From Symsagittifera roscoffensis (Eukaryota > Xenacoelomorpha > Acoela > Convolutidae): a DNA stretch of 64,000 nt. This document shows, one piece after another, positions 1 to 10,187 of this stretch; the first letter of the stretch is position 1, and each line of letters opens with the position of its first letter. The stretch spans positions 62,923,548 through 62,987,547 of the forward strand of contig NC_087064.1 of assembly GCF_963678635.1 (NCBI RefSeq), in the 5' to 3' direction. The translations under genes were made by a program, and so were the position numbers. A model generated the notes under the pieces. That model did not search any database and had not been told where the DNA came from. It saw only the letters and a program-made list of their open reading frames with translations.

Positions 1-198
1 ACTTAGATTCGTGCATCAACTCACCCACATTGAAAAATTTTGTGCGAAAAACTTTTTAAGATAACCAATTACAGAAAACGGCTAAACGCTGTTTCCAGAG
101 CATTTTCTAATACTTGGATTGTGGTAATCTACCCTTATGGAAACATCTTAATTTTTAGTTCAGCAAAACCAAAATCGCAATGGTAAAGTATTAATAAC

Positions 199-270
199 AG
201 CAGGGTGGCGCAGCGGAAGCGTGCTGGGCCCATAACCCAGAGGTCGGTAGATCGAAACTACCTCCTGCTA
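199..270 (+). tRNA. tRNA-iMet: initiator tRNA-Met (CAT), consensus A copy
   Basis: The 72-nt sequence folds into a full cloverleaf without mismatch. The acceptor is AGCAGGG/TCCTGCT with one G7:T66 wobble, the D stem GCGC/GCGT, the anticodon stem CTGGG/CCCAG with loop CCCATAA, and the T stem GGTAG/CTACC with loop ATCGAAA. The initiator hallmarks are A1:U72, three G:C pairs at 29-31/39-41, C33, A54 and A60. CCA is not encoded, as usual in eukaryotes. The A-box region TGGCGCAGCGG and the B-box region AGATCGAAACT form the internal pol III promoter. A T5 tract follows at 293-297. This exact sequence occurs thirteen times in the window. It would deliver methionine to the ribosomal P site with eIF2. 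Position numbers in the other tRNA entries follow the standard tRNA scheme and give changes from this copy. Confidence 0.93.
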
Positions 271-292
271 GTAAAGTATAAGAACATATAAC

Positions 293-297
293 TTTTT
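293..297 (+). terminator. pol III T5 terminator
   Basis: TTTTT in ACTTTTTGAC, 23 bp after the tRNA. It is the first T-run of four or more downstream of the gene. Confidence 0.75.
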
Positions 298-563
298 GAC
301 AATTGCATCTTTCACAAGACACTCGATTTAAAAATAGCTAGACCATTGGAGCTTTGAGAAGCTATAAAAAATGTATTCCTGCACCTACTCAAACACGTTG
401 CAGGATTTTCTGCAAAAAAAAATCAAAATGACAAGTACAGAAAACGACAAAACGCTGTTTCCAGAGCACTTTCTTTTAATTCGTATCGTGTTTCTTCAAC
501 ATATACGTTAACACTTTAAATTATTATCAACAACAATCTTTGCAATAGCACAATTTTAGCCAG

Positions 564-636
564 AGCAGCGTGGCGCAGCGGGAGCGTGATGCGACCCCCT
601 CACTCAGAAGCCGTGGATCGAAACCATCTCCTGCTA
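564..636 (+). pseudogene. type B tRNA-iMet-like sequence, consensus B copy
   Basis: A 73-nt relative of the initiator tRNA. The acceptor (AGCAGCG/TCTCCTGCT region), D arm and T arm are recognisable and the A-box (TGGCGCAGCGG) and B-box (GGATCGAAACC) regions are kept. The part that should be the anticodon arm reads ATGCGACCCCCTCACTC and does not pair as an anticodon stem: only two of five pairs form, and there is no CAT anticodon. The T stem also has a C:C mismatch. An alternative 4-bp pair GTGA/TCAC exists. No T4 run follows within 100 bp. It cannot serve as tRNA-Met, but could still be read by pol III. Its CCATC T-stem strand resembles the usual animal initiator more than the A copies do. 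Confidence 0.9.
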
Positions 637-926
637 ATTTACTGAAGGAACATCTATCCTATTGACAAATGCAGCTTTCGCAAGACACTCGATTGAAAAA
701 TAGCTAGACCAATGGAGCTTTAAAAAGCTAGAAATTTTAGATTCGTGCACCAACTCACCCACATTGAAAGATTTTGTGCGAAAAACTTTTTAAGATAAAC
801 AATTACAGAAAACGGCTAAACTCTGTTTCCAGAGCATTTTCTAATACTTGGATTGTGGTAATCTACCCTGATGGACACATCTTAAATTCAGCAAAACCAA
901 AATTGCAATAGCACAATTTTAGCCAG

Positions 927-999
927 AGCAGCGTGGCGCAGCGGGAGCGTGATGCGACCCCCTCACTCAGAAGCCGTGGATCGAAACCATCTCCTGCTA
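927..999 (+). pseudogene. type B tRNA-like, in an A-type spacer
   Basis: Identical to the B consensus, but the 5' spacer is type A up to TTGCAAT at about 909. The unit is an A/B recombinant. Confidence 0.9.
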
Positions 1000-1295
1000 A
1001 TTTACTGAAGTAACATCTATCCTACTGACAAATGCAGCTTTCGCAAGACACTCGATTGAAAAATAGCTAGACCAATGGGGCTTTAAAAAGCTAGAAAAAT
1101 TAGATTCGTGCATCACCTCACCCACATTGAAAGATTTTGTGCGAAAAACTTTTTAAGATAACCAATTACAGAAAACGGCTAAAGGCTGTTTCCAGAGCAT
1201 TTTCTAATACTTGGATTGTGGTAATCTACCCTTATGGAAACATCTTAAATTTTGGTTCAGCAAAACCAAAATTGCAATGGTAAAGAAATAATAAC

Positions 1296-1367
1296 AGCAG
1301 GGTGGCGCAGCGGAAGCGTGCTGGGCCCATAACCCAGAGGTCGGTAGATCGAAACTACCTCATGCTA
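1296..1367 (+). tRNA. tRNA-iMet: initiator tRNA-Met (CAT), C68A
   Basis: One change: C68A breaks the G5:C68 acceptor pair. T5 tract follows. Confidence 0.7.
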
Positions 1368-1660
1368 GTAAAGTAGAAGAACATACAAATTTTTGACAAT
1401 TGCATCTTTCACAAGACACTCGATTTAAAAATAGCTAGACCATTGGAGCTTTGAGAAGCTATAAAAATTGTATTCCTGCACCTACTCAAACACGTTGCAG
1501 GATTTTCTGCAAAAAAAAATCAAAATGACAAGTACAGAAAACGACAAAACGCTGTTTCCAGAGCACTTTCTTTTAATTCGTATCGTGTTTCTTCAACATA
1601 TACGTTAACACTTTAAATTATTATCAACAACAATCTTTGCATAAGCACAATTTTAGCCAG

Positions 1661-1733
1661 AGCAGCGTGGCGCAGCGGGAGCGTGATGCGACCCCCTCAC
1701 TCAGAAGCCGTGGATCGAAACCATCTCCTGCTA
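1661..1733 (+). pseudogene. type B tRNA-like
   Basis: Identical to the B consensus. Confidence 0.88.
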
Positions 1734-2023
1734 ATTTACTGAAGGAACATCTATCCTATTGACAAATGCAGCTTTGGCAAGACACTCGATTGAAAAATAG
1801 CTAGACCAATGGAGCTTTAAAAAGCTAGAAAACTTAGATTCGTGCACCAACTCACCCACATTGAAAGATTTTGTGCGAAAAACTTTTTAAGATAAACAAT
1901 TACAGAAAACGGCTAAACTCTGTTTCCAGAGCATTTTCTAATACTTGGATTGTGGTAATCTACCCTGATGGACACATCTTAAATTCAGCAAAACCAAAAT
2001 TGCAATGGCACAATTTTAGCCAG

Positions 2024-2096
2024 AGCAGCGTGGCGCAGCGGGAGCGTGATGCGACCCCCTCACTCAGAAGCCGTGGATCGAAACCATCTCCTGCTA
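2024..2096 (+). pseudogene. type B tRNA-like, in an A-type spacer
   Basis: B consensus tRNA behind an A spacer; the switch falls at TTGCAATGGCAC near 2,001-2,011. Second copy of the chimera seen at 927. Confidence 0.9.
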
Positions 2097-2392
2097 ATTT
2101 ACTGAAGTAACATCTATCCTATTGACAAATGCAGCTTTCGCAAGACACTCGATTGAAAAATAGCTAGACCAATGGGGCTTTAAAAAGCTAGAAAACTTAG
2201 ATTCGTGCATCACCTCACCCACATTGAAAGATTTTGTGCGAAAAACTTTTTAAGATAACCAATTACAGAAAACGGCTAAACGCTGTTTCCAGAGCATTTT
2301 CTAATAATTGGATTGTGGTAATCTACCCTTATGGAAACATCTTAAATTTTGGTTCAGCAAAACCAAAATCGCAAAGGTAAAGAAATAATAAC

Positions 2393-2464
2393 AGCAGGGT
2401 GGCGCAGCGGAAGCGTGCTGGGCCCATAACCCAGAGGTCGGTAGATCGAAACTACCTCATGCTA
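2393..2464 (+). tRNA. tRNA-iMet: initiator tRNA-Met (CAT), C68A
   Basis: Single change C68A in the acceptor stem; T5 tract follows. Confidence 0.7.
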
Positions 2465-2759
2465 GTAAAGTAAAAGAACATACAAATTTTTGACAATTGC
2501 ATCTTTCACAAGACACTCGATTTAAAAATAGCCAGACCATTGGAGCTTTGAGAAGCTATAAAATTTGTATTCCTGCACCTACTCAAACACGTTGCAGGTT
2601 TTTCTGCAAAAAGAAAATTCAAAATGACAAGTACAGAAAACGACAAAACGCTGTTTCCAGAGCACTTTCTTTTAATTGGTATCGTGTTTCTTCAACCTAT
2701 ACGTTAACACTTTAAATTATTATCAACAACAATCTTTGCAATAGCACAATTTTAGCCAG

Positions 2760-2832
2760 AGCATCGTGGCGCAGCGGGAGCGTGATGCGACCCCCTCACT
2801 CAGAAGCCGTGGATCGAAACCATCTCCTGCTA
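2760..2832 (+). pseudogene. type B tRNA-like
   Basis: G5T in the acceptor (AGCATCG). Confidence 0.87.
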
Positions 2833-3128
2833 ATTTACTGAAGTAACATCTATCCTATTGACAAATGCAGCTTTCGCAAGACACTCGATTGAAAAATAGC
2901 TAGACCAATGGAGCTTTAAAAAGCTAGAAAACTTAGATTCGTGCATCAACTCACCCACATTGAAAGATTTTGTGCGAAAAAGTTTTTAAGATAACCAATT
3001 ACAGAAAACGGCTAAACGCTGTTTCCAGAGCATTTTCTAATACTTGGATTGTGGTAATCTACCCTTATGGAAACATCTTAAATTTTGGTTCAGCAAAACC
3101 AAAATCGCAATGGTAAAGTATTAATAAC

Positions 3129-3200
3129 AGCAGGGTGGCGCAGCGGAAGCGTGCTGGGCCCATAACCCAGAGGTCGGTAGATCGAAACTACCTCATGCTA
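3129..3200 (+). tRNA. tRNA-iMet: initiator tRNA-Met (CAT), C68A
   Basis: Single change C68A; T5 tract follows. Confidence 0.7.
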
Positions 3201-3495
3201 GTAAAGTAAAAGAACATATAACTTTTTGACAATTGCATATTTCACAAGACACTCGATTTAAAATTAGCTAGACCATTGGAGCTTTGAGAAGCTATAAAAA
3301 TTGTATTCCTGCACCTACTCAAACACGTTGCAGGTTTTTCTGCAAAAAGAAAATTCAAAATGACAAGTACAGAAAACGACAAAACGCTGTTTCCAGAGCA
3401 CTTTTTGTTAATTCGTATCGTGTTTCTTCAACCTATACGTTAACACTTTAAATTATTATCAACAACAATCTTTGCAATAGCACAATTTTAGCCAG

Positions 3496-3568
3496 AGCAT
3501 CGTGGCGCAGCGGGAGCGTGATGCGACCCCCTCACTCAGAAGCCGTGGATCGAAACCATCTCCTGCTA
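3496..3568 (+). pseudogene. type B tRNA-like
   Basis: G5T, as in the copy at 2,760. Confidence 0.87.
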
Positions 3569-3864
3569 ATTTACTGAAGTAACATCTATCCTATTGACAA
3601 ATGCAGCTTTCGCAAGACACTCGATTGAAAAATAGCTAGACCAATGGAGCTTTAAAAAGCTAGAAAACTTAGATTCGTGCATCAACTCACCCACATTGAA
3701 AGATTTTGTGCGAAAAAGTTTTTAAGATAACCAATTACAGAAAACGGCTAAACGCTGTTTCCAGAGCATTTTCTAATACTTGGATTGTGGTAATCTACCC
3801 TTATGGAAACATCTTAAATTTTGGTTCAGCAAAACCAAAATCGCAATGGTAAAGTATTAATAAC

Positions 3865-3936
3865 AGCAAGGTGGCGCAGCGGAAGCGTGCTGGGCCCATA
3901 ACCCAGAAGTCGGTAGATCGAAACTACCTCCTGCTA
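3865..3936 (+). tRNA. tRNA-iMet: initiator tRNA-Met (CAT), G5A G45A
   Basis: G5A weakens the acceptor stem (A:C at 5:68) and G45A alters the variable loop; T5 tract follows. Confidence 0.6.
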
Positions 3937-4229
3937 GTAAAGTAAAAGAACATATAACTTTTTGACAATTGCATCTTTCACAAGACACTCGATTTAAAAA
4001 TAGCTAGACCATTGGAGCTTTGAGAAGCTATAAAAATTGTATTCCTGAATCTACTCAAACACGTTGCAGGATTTTCTGCAAAAAAATTTCAAAATGACAA
4101 GTACAGAAAACGACAAAACGCTGTTTCAAGAGCACTTTCTTTTAATTCGTATCGTGTTTCTTCAACCTATACGTTAACACTTTAAATTATTATCAACAAC
4201 AATCTTTGCAGTAGCACAATTTTAGCCAG

Positions 4230-4302
4230 AGCAGCGTGGCGCAGCGGGAGCGTGATGCAACCCCCTCACTCAGAAGCCGTGGATCGAAACCATCTCCTGC
4301 TA
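4230..4302 (+). pseudogene. type B tRNA-like
   Basis: One change in the central region (ATGCAACC). Confidence 0.87.
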
Positions 4303-4598
4303 ATTTACTGAAGTAACATCTATCCTATTGACAAATGCAGCTTTCGCAAGACACTCGATTGAAAAATAGCTAGACCAATGGAGCTTTAAAAAGCTAGAAA
4401 ACTTAGATTCGTGCATCAACTCACCCACATTGAAAAATTTTGTGCGAAAAACTTTTTAAGATAACCAATTACAGAAAACGGCTAAACGCTGTTTCCAGAG
4501 CATTTTCTAACACTTGGATTGTGGTAATCTACCCTTATGGAAACATCTTAAATTTTAGTTCAGCAAAACCAAAATCGCAATGGTAAAGTATTAATAAC

Positions 4599-4670
4599 AG
4601 CAGGGTGGCGCAGCGGAAGCGTGCTGGGCCCATAACCCAGAGGTCGGTAGATCGAAACTACCTCCTGCTA
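4599..4670 (+). tRNA. tRNA-iMet: initiator tRNA-Met (CAT), consensus
   Basis: Identical to the consensus A copy, full cloverleaf. Confidence 0.93.
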
Positions 4671-4692
4671 GTAAAGTATAAGAACATATAAC

Positions 4693-4697
4693 TTTTT
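4693..4697 (+). terminator. pol III T5 terminator
   Basis: First T-run after the tRNA at 4,599. Confidence 0.75.
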
Positions 4698-4962
4698 GAC
4701 AATTGCATCTTTCACAAGACACTCGATTTAAAAATAGCTAGACCATTGGAGCTTTGAGAAGCTATAAAAAATGTATTCCTGCACCTACTCAAACACGTTG
4801 CAGGATTTTCTGCAAAAAAAATCAAAATGACAAGTACAGAAAACGACAAAACGCTGTTTACAGAGCACTTTCTTTTAATTCGTATCGTGTTTCTTCAACA
4901 TATACGTTAACACTTTAAATTATTATCAACAACAATCTTTGCAATAGCACAATTTTAGCCAG

Positions 4963-5035
4963 AGCAGCGTGGCGCAGCGGGAGCGTGATGCGACCCCCTC
5001 ACTCAGAAGCCGTGGATCGAAACCATCTCCTGCTA
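4963..5035 (+). pseudogene. type B tRNA-like
   Basis: Identical to the B consensus. Confidence 0.88.
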
Positions 5036-5325
5036 ATTTACTGAAGGAACATCTATCCTATTGACAAATGCAGCTTTCGCAAGACACTCGATTGAAAAAT
5101 AGCTAGACCAATGGAGCTTTAAAAAGCTAGAAAACTTAGATTCGTGCACCAACTCACCCACATTGAAAGATTTTGTGCGAAAAACTTTTTAAGATAAACA
5201 ATTACAGAAAACGGCTAAACTCTGTTTCCAGAGCATTTTCTAATACTTGGATTGTGGTAATCTACCCTGATGGACACATCTTAAATTCAGCAAAACCAAA
5301 ATTGCAATGGCAAAATATAAACAAC

Positions 5326-5397
5326 AGCAGGGTGGCGCAGCGGAAGCGTGCTGGGCCCATAACCCAGAGGTCGGTAGATCGAAACTACCTCCTGCTA
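5326..5397 (+). tRNA. tRNA-iMet: initiator tRNA-Met (CAT), consensus
   Basis: Identical to the consensus A copy. Its spacer has the shortened CTTAAATTCAGC form. Confidence 0.93.
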
Positions 5398-5419
5398 GTA
5401 AAGTAAAAGAATCTATAAG

Positions 5420-5424
5420 TTTTT
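5420..5424 (+). terminator. pol III T5 terminator
   Basis: TTTTT in AAGTTTTTGAC after the tRNA at 5,326. Confidence 0.75.
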
Positions 5425-5691
5425 GACAACTGCATTTTTCACAAGACACTCGATTTAAAAATAGCTAGACCATTGGAGCTTTGAGAAGCTCTAAAAATTG
5501 TATTACTGCACCTACTCAAACACGTTGCAGGTTTTTCTGCAAAAAAAAATTCAAAATGACAAGTACAGAAAACGACAAAACGCTGTTTCCAGAGCACTTT
5601 CTTTTAATTCGTATCGTGTTTCTTCAACCTATACGTTAACACTTTAAATTATGATGAGCAACAACCTTTGCAATAGCACAAAGTTAGCCAG

Positions 5692-5765
5692 AGCAGCGTG
5701 GCGCAGTGGGCGCGTGATGCGACCCCCCTCACTCAGAAGCCGTAGATCGAAACCATCTCCTGCTA
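5692..5765 (+). pseudogene. type B tRNA-like, 74 nt
   Basis: One extra C in the C-run, C16T (AGTGG) and a changed D loop (GTGGGCGCG). Confidence 0.87.
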
Positions 5766-6060
5766 ATTGACTGAAGTAACATCTATCCTATTGACAAATG
5801 CAGCTTCCGCAAGACACTCGATTGGAAAACAGATAGACCAATGGAGCTTTAAGTAGCTAGAAATTTAAGATTCGTGCGCCAACTCACCCACATTGAAAAA
5901 TTTTGTGCTAAAAATTTAAAAAAAAAATAATTACAGAAAACGGCTAAACGCTGTTTCCAGAGGATTTTCTAATACTTGGATTGTGGTAATCCACACTTAG
6001 GGAAACATCTTAAATTTGGGTTCGACAACACCAAAATCGTAATGGCAAAATATTCAGAAC

Positions 6061-6131
6061 AGCAGGGGGCGCAGTGGAAGCGTGCTGGGCCCATAACCTA
6101 GAGGTCGGTAGATCGAAACTACCTCCTGCTA
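6061..6131 (+). pseudogene. tRNA-iMet-like, T8 deleted
   Basis: 71 nt. T8 is missing between acceptor and D stem, with C16T and C41T. The CAT anticodon is kept. T4 run follows. Confidence 0.75.
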
Positions 6132-6426
6132 GTTAAGTAAAAGATTATATAAACTTTTGACAATCGCATCTTCTACCAGACACTCGATTTAAAAATAGCT
6201 AAACCAATGGAGCTTTAAGTAGCTAGAAAACTTAGGTTCGTGCACCTATTCACCCACTATGAAAAACTTTGTGCGAAAAACTTTTTAAAATAAACAATTA
6301 CAGAAAACGGCTAAACGCTGTTTCCAGAGCATTTTCTTTTAATTCGTATCGTGTTTCTTCAACCTATACGTTAACACTTTAAATTATGATGAGCAACAAC
6401 CTTTGCAATAGCACAAAGTTAGCCAG

Positions 6427-6500
6427 AGCAGCGTGGCGCAGTGGGCGCGTGATGCGACCCCCCTCACTCAGAAGCCGTAGATCGAAACCATCTCCTGCTA
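6427..6500 (+). pseudogene. type B tRNA-like, 74 nt, chimeric spacer
   Basis: Same form as at 5,692. The spacer starts as type A and switches to type B at the GTTTCCAGAGCATTTTC core near 6,320-6,345. Confidence 0.87.
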
Positions 6501-6795
6501 ATTGACTGAAGTAATATCTATCCTATTGACAAATGCAGCTTCCGCAAGACACTCGATTGGAAAACAGATAGACCAATGGAGCTTTAAGTAGCTAGAAATT
6601 TAAGATTCGTGCGCCAACTCACCCACATTGAAAAATTTTGTGCTAAAAATTTTTTAAAAAAATAATTACAGAAAACGGCTAAACGCTGTTTCCAGAGGAT
6701 TTTCTAATACTTGGATTGTGGTAATCCACACTTAGGGAAACATCTTAAATTTGGGTTCGACAACACCAAAATCGCAATGGCAAAATATTCAGAAC

Positions 6796-6867
6796 AGCAG
6801 GGGGGCGCAGTGGAAGCGTGCTGGGCCCATAACCTAGAGGTCGGTAGATCGAAACTACCTCCTGCTA
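6796..6867 (+). tRNA. tRNA-iMet: initiator tRNA-Met-like (CAT), T8G C16T C41T
   Basis: T8G removes the conserved U8; C41T leaves a G:U pair in the GGG/CCC run. T4 run follows. Confidence 0.5.
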
Positions 6868-7162
6868 GTTAAGTAAAAGATTATATAAACTTTTGACAAT
6901 CGCATCTTCTACAAGACACTCGATTTAAAAATAGCTAAACCAATGGAGCTTTAAGTAGCTAGAAAACTTAGGTTCGTGCACCTATTCACCCACTATGAAA
7001 AACTTTGTGCGAAAAACTTTTTAAAATAAACAATTACAGAAAACGGCTAAACGCTGTTTCCAGAGCATTTTCTTTTAATTCGTATCGTGTTTCTTCAACC
7101 TACACGTTAACACTTTAAATTATGATGAGCAACAACCTTTGCAATAGCACAAAGTTAGCCAG

Positions 7163-7236
7163 AGCAGCGTGGCGCAGTGGGCGCGTGATGCGACCCCCCT
7201 CACTCAGAAGCCGTAGATCGAAACCATCTCCTGCTA
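7163..7236 (+). pseudogene. type B tRNA-like, 74 nt, chimeric spacer
   Basis: Same tRNA form and same A-to-B spacer switch as at 6,427. Confidence 0.87.
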
Positions 7237-7530
7237 ATTGACTGAAGTAACATCTATCCTATTGACAAATGCAGCTTCCGCAAGACACTCGATTGGAAAA
7301 CAGATAGACCAATGGAGCTTTAAGTAGCTAGAAATTTAAGATTCGTGCGCCAACTCACCCACATTGAAAAATTTTGTGCTAAAAATTTTTAAAAAAATAA
7401 TTACAGAAAACGGCTAAACGCTGTTTCCAGAGCATTTTCTAATACTTGGATTGTTGTAATCCACCCTTATGGAAACATCTTAAACTTTGAATCAGCGAAA
7501 CCAAAATCGCAATGACAAAAGATTAACAAC

Positions 7531-7602
7531 AGCAGGGGGGCGCAGTGGAAGCGTGCTGGGCACATAACCCAGAGGTCGGTAGATCGAAACTACTTCCTGC
7601 TA
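7531..7602 (+). tRNA. tRNA-iMet: initiator tRNA-Met-like (CAT), T8G C16T C33A C65T
   Basis: C33A changes the loop base 5' of the anticodon; C65T leaves a wobble. T4 run follows. First of five A units in a row. Confidence 0.45.
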
Positions 7603-7908
7603 GTTAAGTAAAAGATTATATAAACTTTTGACAATCGCATCTTCTACAAGACACTCGATTTAAAAATAGCTAAGCCAATGGAGCTTTAAGTAGCTAGAAA
7701 ACTTAGGTTCGTGCACCTATTCATCCACTATGAAAAACTTTGTGCGAAAAACTTTTTAAAATAAACAATTACAGAAAACGGCTAAACGCTGTTTCCAGAG
7801 CATTTTCTAATACTATGATTGTTGTAATCCACCCTTATGGAAACATCTAGAAACATCTTAAACTTTGAATCAGCAAAACCAAAATCGCAATGACAAAAGA
7901 TTAACAAC

Positions 7909-7980
7909 AGCAGGGTGGCGAAGCGGAAGCGTGCTGGGCCCATAACCCAGAGGTCAGTAGATCGAAACTACCTCCTGCTA
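7909..7980 (+). tRNA. tRNA-iMet: initiator tRNA-Met-like (CAT), C13A G49A
   Basis: C13A opens the last D-stem pair and G49A the first T-stem pair. No T4 run in the normal terminator place (AACCATTTGAT). Confidence 0.5.
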
Positions 7981-8286
7981 GTTAAGTAAAGGCACATCTA
8001 ACCATTTGATAATTGCAGCTTTCACAAGACACTCGATTTGAAAATAGCTAGACCAAAGGAGCTTTAAGTAGCTAGAAAACTTAGATTCGTGCACCAACTC
8101 ACCCACATTGAAAGATTTTGTGCGAAAAACTTTTTAAAATAAACAATTACAGAAAACGGCTAAACGCTGTTTCCAGAGCATTTTCTAATACTTGGATTGT
8201 TGTAATCCACCCTTATGGAAACATCTAGAAACATCATAAACTTTGAATCAGCAAAACCAAAATCGCAATGACAAAAGATGAACAAC

Positions 8287-8358
8287 AGCAGGGTGGCGAA
8301 GCGGAAGCGTGCTGGGCCCATAACCCAGAGGTCAGTAGATCGAAACTACCTCCTGCTA
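8287..8358 (+). tRNA. tRNA-iMet: initiator tRNA-Met-like (CAT), C13A G49A
   Basis: Same changes as the copy at 7,909; no proximal T-run. Confidence 0.5.
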
Positions 8359-8648
8359 GTTAAGTAAAGGCAAATCTAACCATTTGATAATTGCAGATTT
8401 CTCAATACACTCGATTTGAAAATAGCTAGACCAATGGAGCTTTAAGTAGCTAGAAAACTTAGATTCGTGCACCAACTCACCCACATTGAAAGATATTGTG
8501 CGAAAAACTTTTTAAGATAAACAATTACAGAAAACGGCTAAACGCTGTTTCCAGAGCATTTTCTAATACTTGGATTGTGGTAATCTACCCTGATGGAAAC
8601 ATCTTAAATTCAGCAAAACCAAAAATGCAATGGCAAAATATTAACAAC

Positions 8649-8720
8649 AGCAGGGTGGCGCAGCGGAAGCGTGCTGGGCCAATAACCCAGAGGTCGGTAG
8701 ATCGAAACTACCTCATGCTA
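8649..8720 (+). tRNA. iMet-like tRNA with AAT anticodon
   Basis: C34A turns anticodon CAT into AAT (isoleucine by the code), on an otherwise initiator body with C68A. T4 run follows. The initiator marks A1:U72, A54 and A60 are kept. Confidence 0.6.
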
Positions 8721-9016
8721 GTTAAGTAAAAGATTATATAAACTTTTGACAATCGCATCTTCTACAAGACACTCGATTTAAAAATAGCTAAACCAATGGA
8801 GCTTTAAGTAGCTAGAAAACTTAGGTTCGTGCACCTATTCACCCACTATGAAAGATTTTGTGCGAAAAAGTTTTTAAGATAACCAATTACAGAAAACGGC
8901 TAAACGCTGTTTCCAGAGCATTTTCTAATACTTGGATTGTGGTAATCAACCCTTATGGAAACATCTTAAATTTTGGTTCAGCAAAACCAAAATCGCAATG
9001 GTAAAGTATTAATAAC

Positions 9017-9088
9017 AGCAAGGTGGCGCAGCGGAAGCGTGCTGGGCCCATAACCCAGAAGTCGGTAGATCGAAACTACCTCCTGCTA
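9017..9088 (+). tRNA. tRNA-iMet: initiator tRNA-Met (CAT), G5A G45A
   Basis: 5,152-bp partner of the copy at 3,865; T5 tract follows. Confidence 0.6.
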
Positions 9089-9381
9089 GTAAAGTAAAAG
9101 AACATATAACTTTTTGACAATTGCATCTTTCACAAGACACTCGATTTAAAAATAGCTAGACCATTGGAGCTTTGAGAAGCTATAAAAATTGTATTCCTGA
9201 ATCTACTCAAACACGTTGCAGGATTTTCTGCAAAAAAATTTCAAAATGACAAGTACAGAAAACGACAAAACGCTGTTTCAAGAGCACTTTCTTTTAATTC
9301 GTATCGTGTTTCTTCAACCTATACGTTAACACTTTAAATTATTATCAACAACAATCTTTGCAGTAGCACAATTTTAGCCAG

Positions 9382-9454
9382 AGCAGCGTGGCGCAGCGGG
9401 AGCGTGATGCAACCCCCTCACTCAGAAGCCGTGGATCGAAACCATCTCCTGCTA
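9382..9454 (+). pseudogene. type B tRNA-like
   Basis: Partner of the copy at 4,230 (ATGCAACC). Confidence 0.87.
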
Positions 9455-9750
9455 ATTTACTGAAGTAACATCTATCCTATTGACAAATGCAGCTTTCGCA
9501 AGACACTCGATTGAAAAATAGCTAGACCAATGGAGCTTTAAAAAGCTAGAAAACTTAGATTCGTGCATCAACTCACCCACATTGAAAAATTTTGTGCGAA
9601 AAACTTTTTAAGATAACCAATTACAGAAAACGGCTAAACGCTGTTTCCAGAGCATTTTCTAACACTTGGATTGTGGTAATCTACCCTTATGGAAACATCT
9701 TAAATTTTAGTTCAGCAAAACCAAAATCGCAATGGTAAAGTATTAATAAC

Positions 9751-9822
9751 AGCAGGGTGGCGCAGCGGAAGCGTGCTGGGCCCATAACCCAGAGGTCGGT
9801 AGATCGAAACTACCTCCTGCTA
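9751..9822 (+). tRNA. tRNA-iMet: initiator tRNA-Met (CAT), consensus
   Basis: Identical to the consensus A copy; partner of 4,599. Confidence 0.93.
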
Positions 9823-9844
9823 GTAAAGTATAAGAACATATAAC

Positions 9845-9849
9845 TTTTT
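9845..9849 (+). terminator. pol III T5 terminator
   Basis: First T-run after the tRNA at 9,751. Confidence 0.75.
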
Positions 9850-10114
9850 GACAATTGCATCTTTCACAAGACACTCGATTTAAAAATAGCTAGACCATTG
9901 GAGCTTTGAGAAGCTATAAAAAATGTATTCCTGCACCTACTCAAACACGTTGCAGGATTTTCTGCAAAAAAAATCAAAATGACAAGTACAGAAAACGACA
10001 AAACGCTGTTTACAGAGCACTTTCTTTTAATTCGTATCGTGTTTCTTCAACATATACGTTAACACTTTAAATTATTATCAACAACAATCTTTGCAATAGC
10101 ACAATTTTAGCCAG

Positions 10115-10187
10115 AGCAGCGTGGCGCAGCGGGAGCGTGATGCGACCCCCTCACTCAGAAGCCGTGGATCGAAACCATCTCCTGCTA
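10115..10187 (+). pseudogene. type B tRNA-like
   Basis: Identical to the B consensus; partner of 4,963. Confidence 0.88.

Larger units (their letters stand above)
3698..8672 (+). repeat. 5,152-bp tandem duplication, copy 1
   Basis: This block recurs 5,152 bp downstream with only scattered substitutions. It holds fourteen tRNA-like units. The shared sequence begins at the GAAAGATTTTGTGCG core of an A spacer, which is where the upstream flanks differ (CCACATT against CCACTAT). Confidence 0.9.

Noticed and set aside
564-636. Reading the B sequence as a functional tRNA of another amino acid
   Set aside because: No five-pair anticodon stem with a seven-base loop can be drawn, and the C-run would give a CCC anticodon only with several mismatches.
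1871-2110. A recurring reading frame of 60-90 codons starting MCEKLFKINNYRKRLN, present in dozens of A units
   Set aside because: It runs from the A spacer through the tRNA in one frame, recurs only because the satellite recurs, is broken by frameshifts in many units, and resembles no known protein. It has no sign of selection as a protein.
5240-5449. Minus-strand frames such as those at 5,240-5,449, 10,392-10,601 and 54,207-54,422
   Set aside because: They are the reverse strand of an A tRNA plus spacer and follow the satellite, not a gene.
5700-5765. Extra C in the B centre as a frameshift or regulatory signal
   Set aside because: The 73- and 74-nt forms differ only in C-run length in a non-coding sequence; most likely slippage fixed in some lineages.
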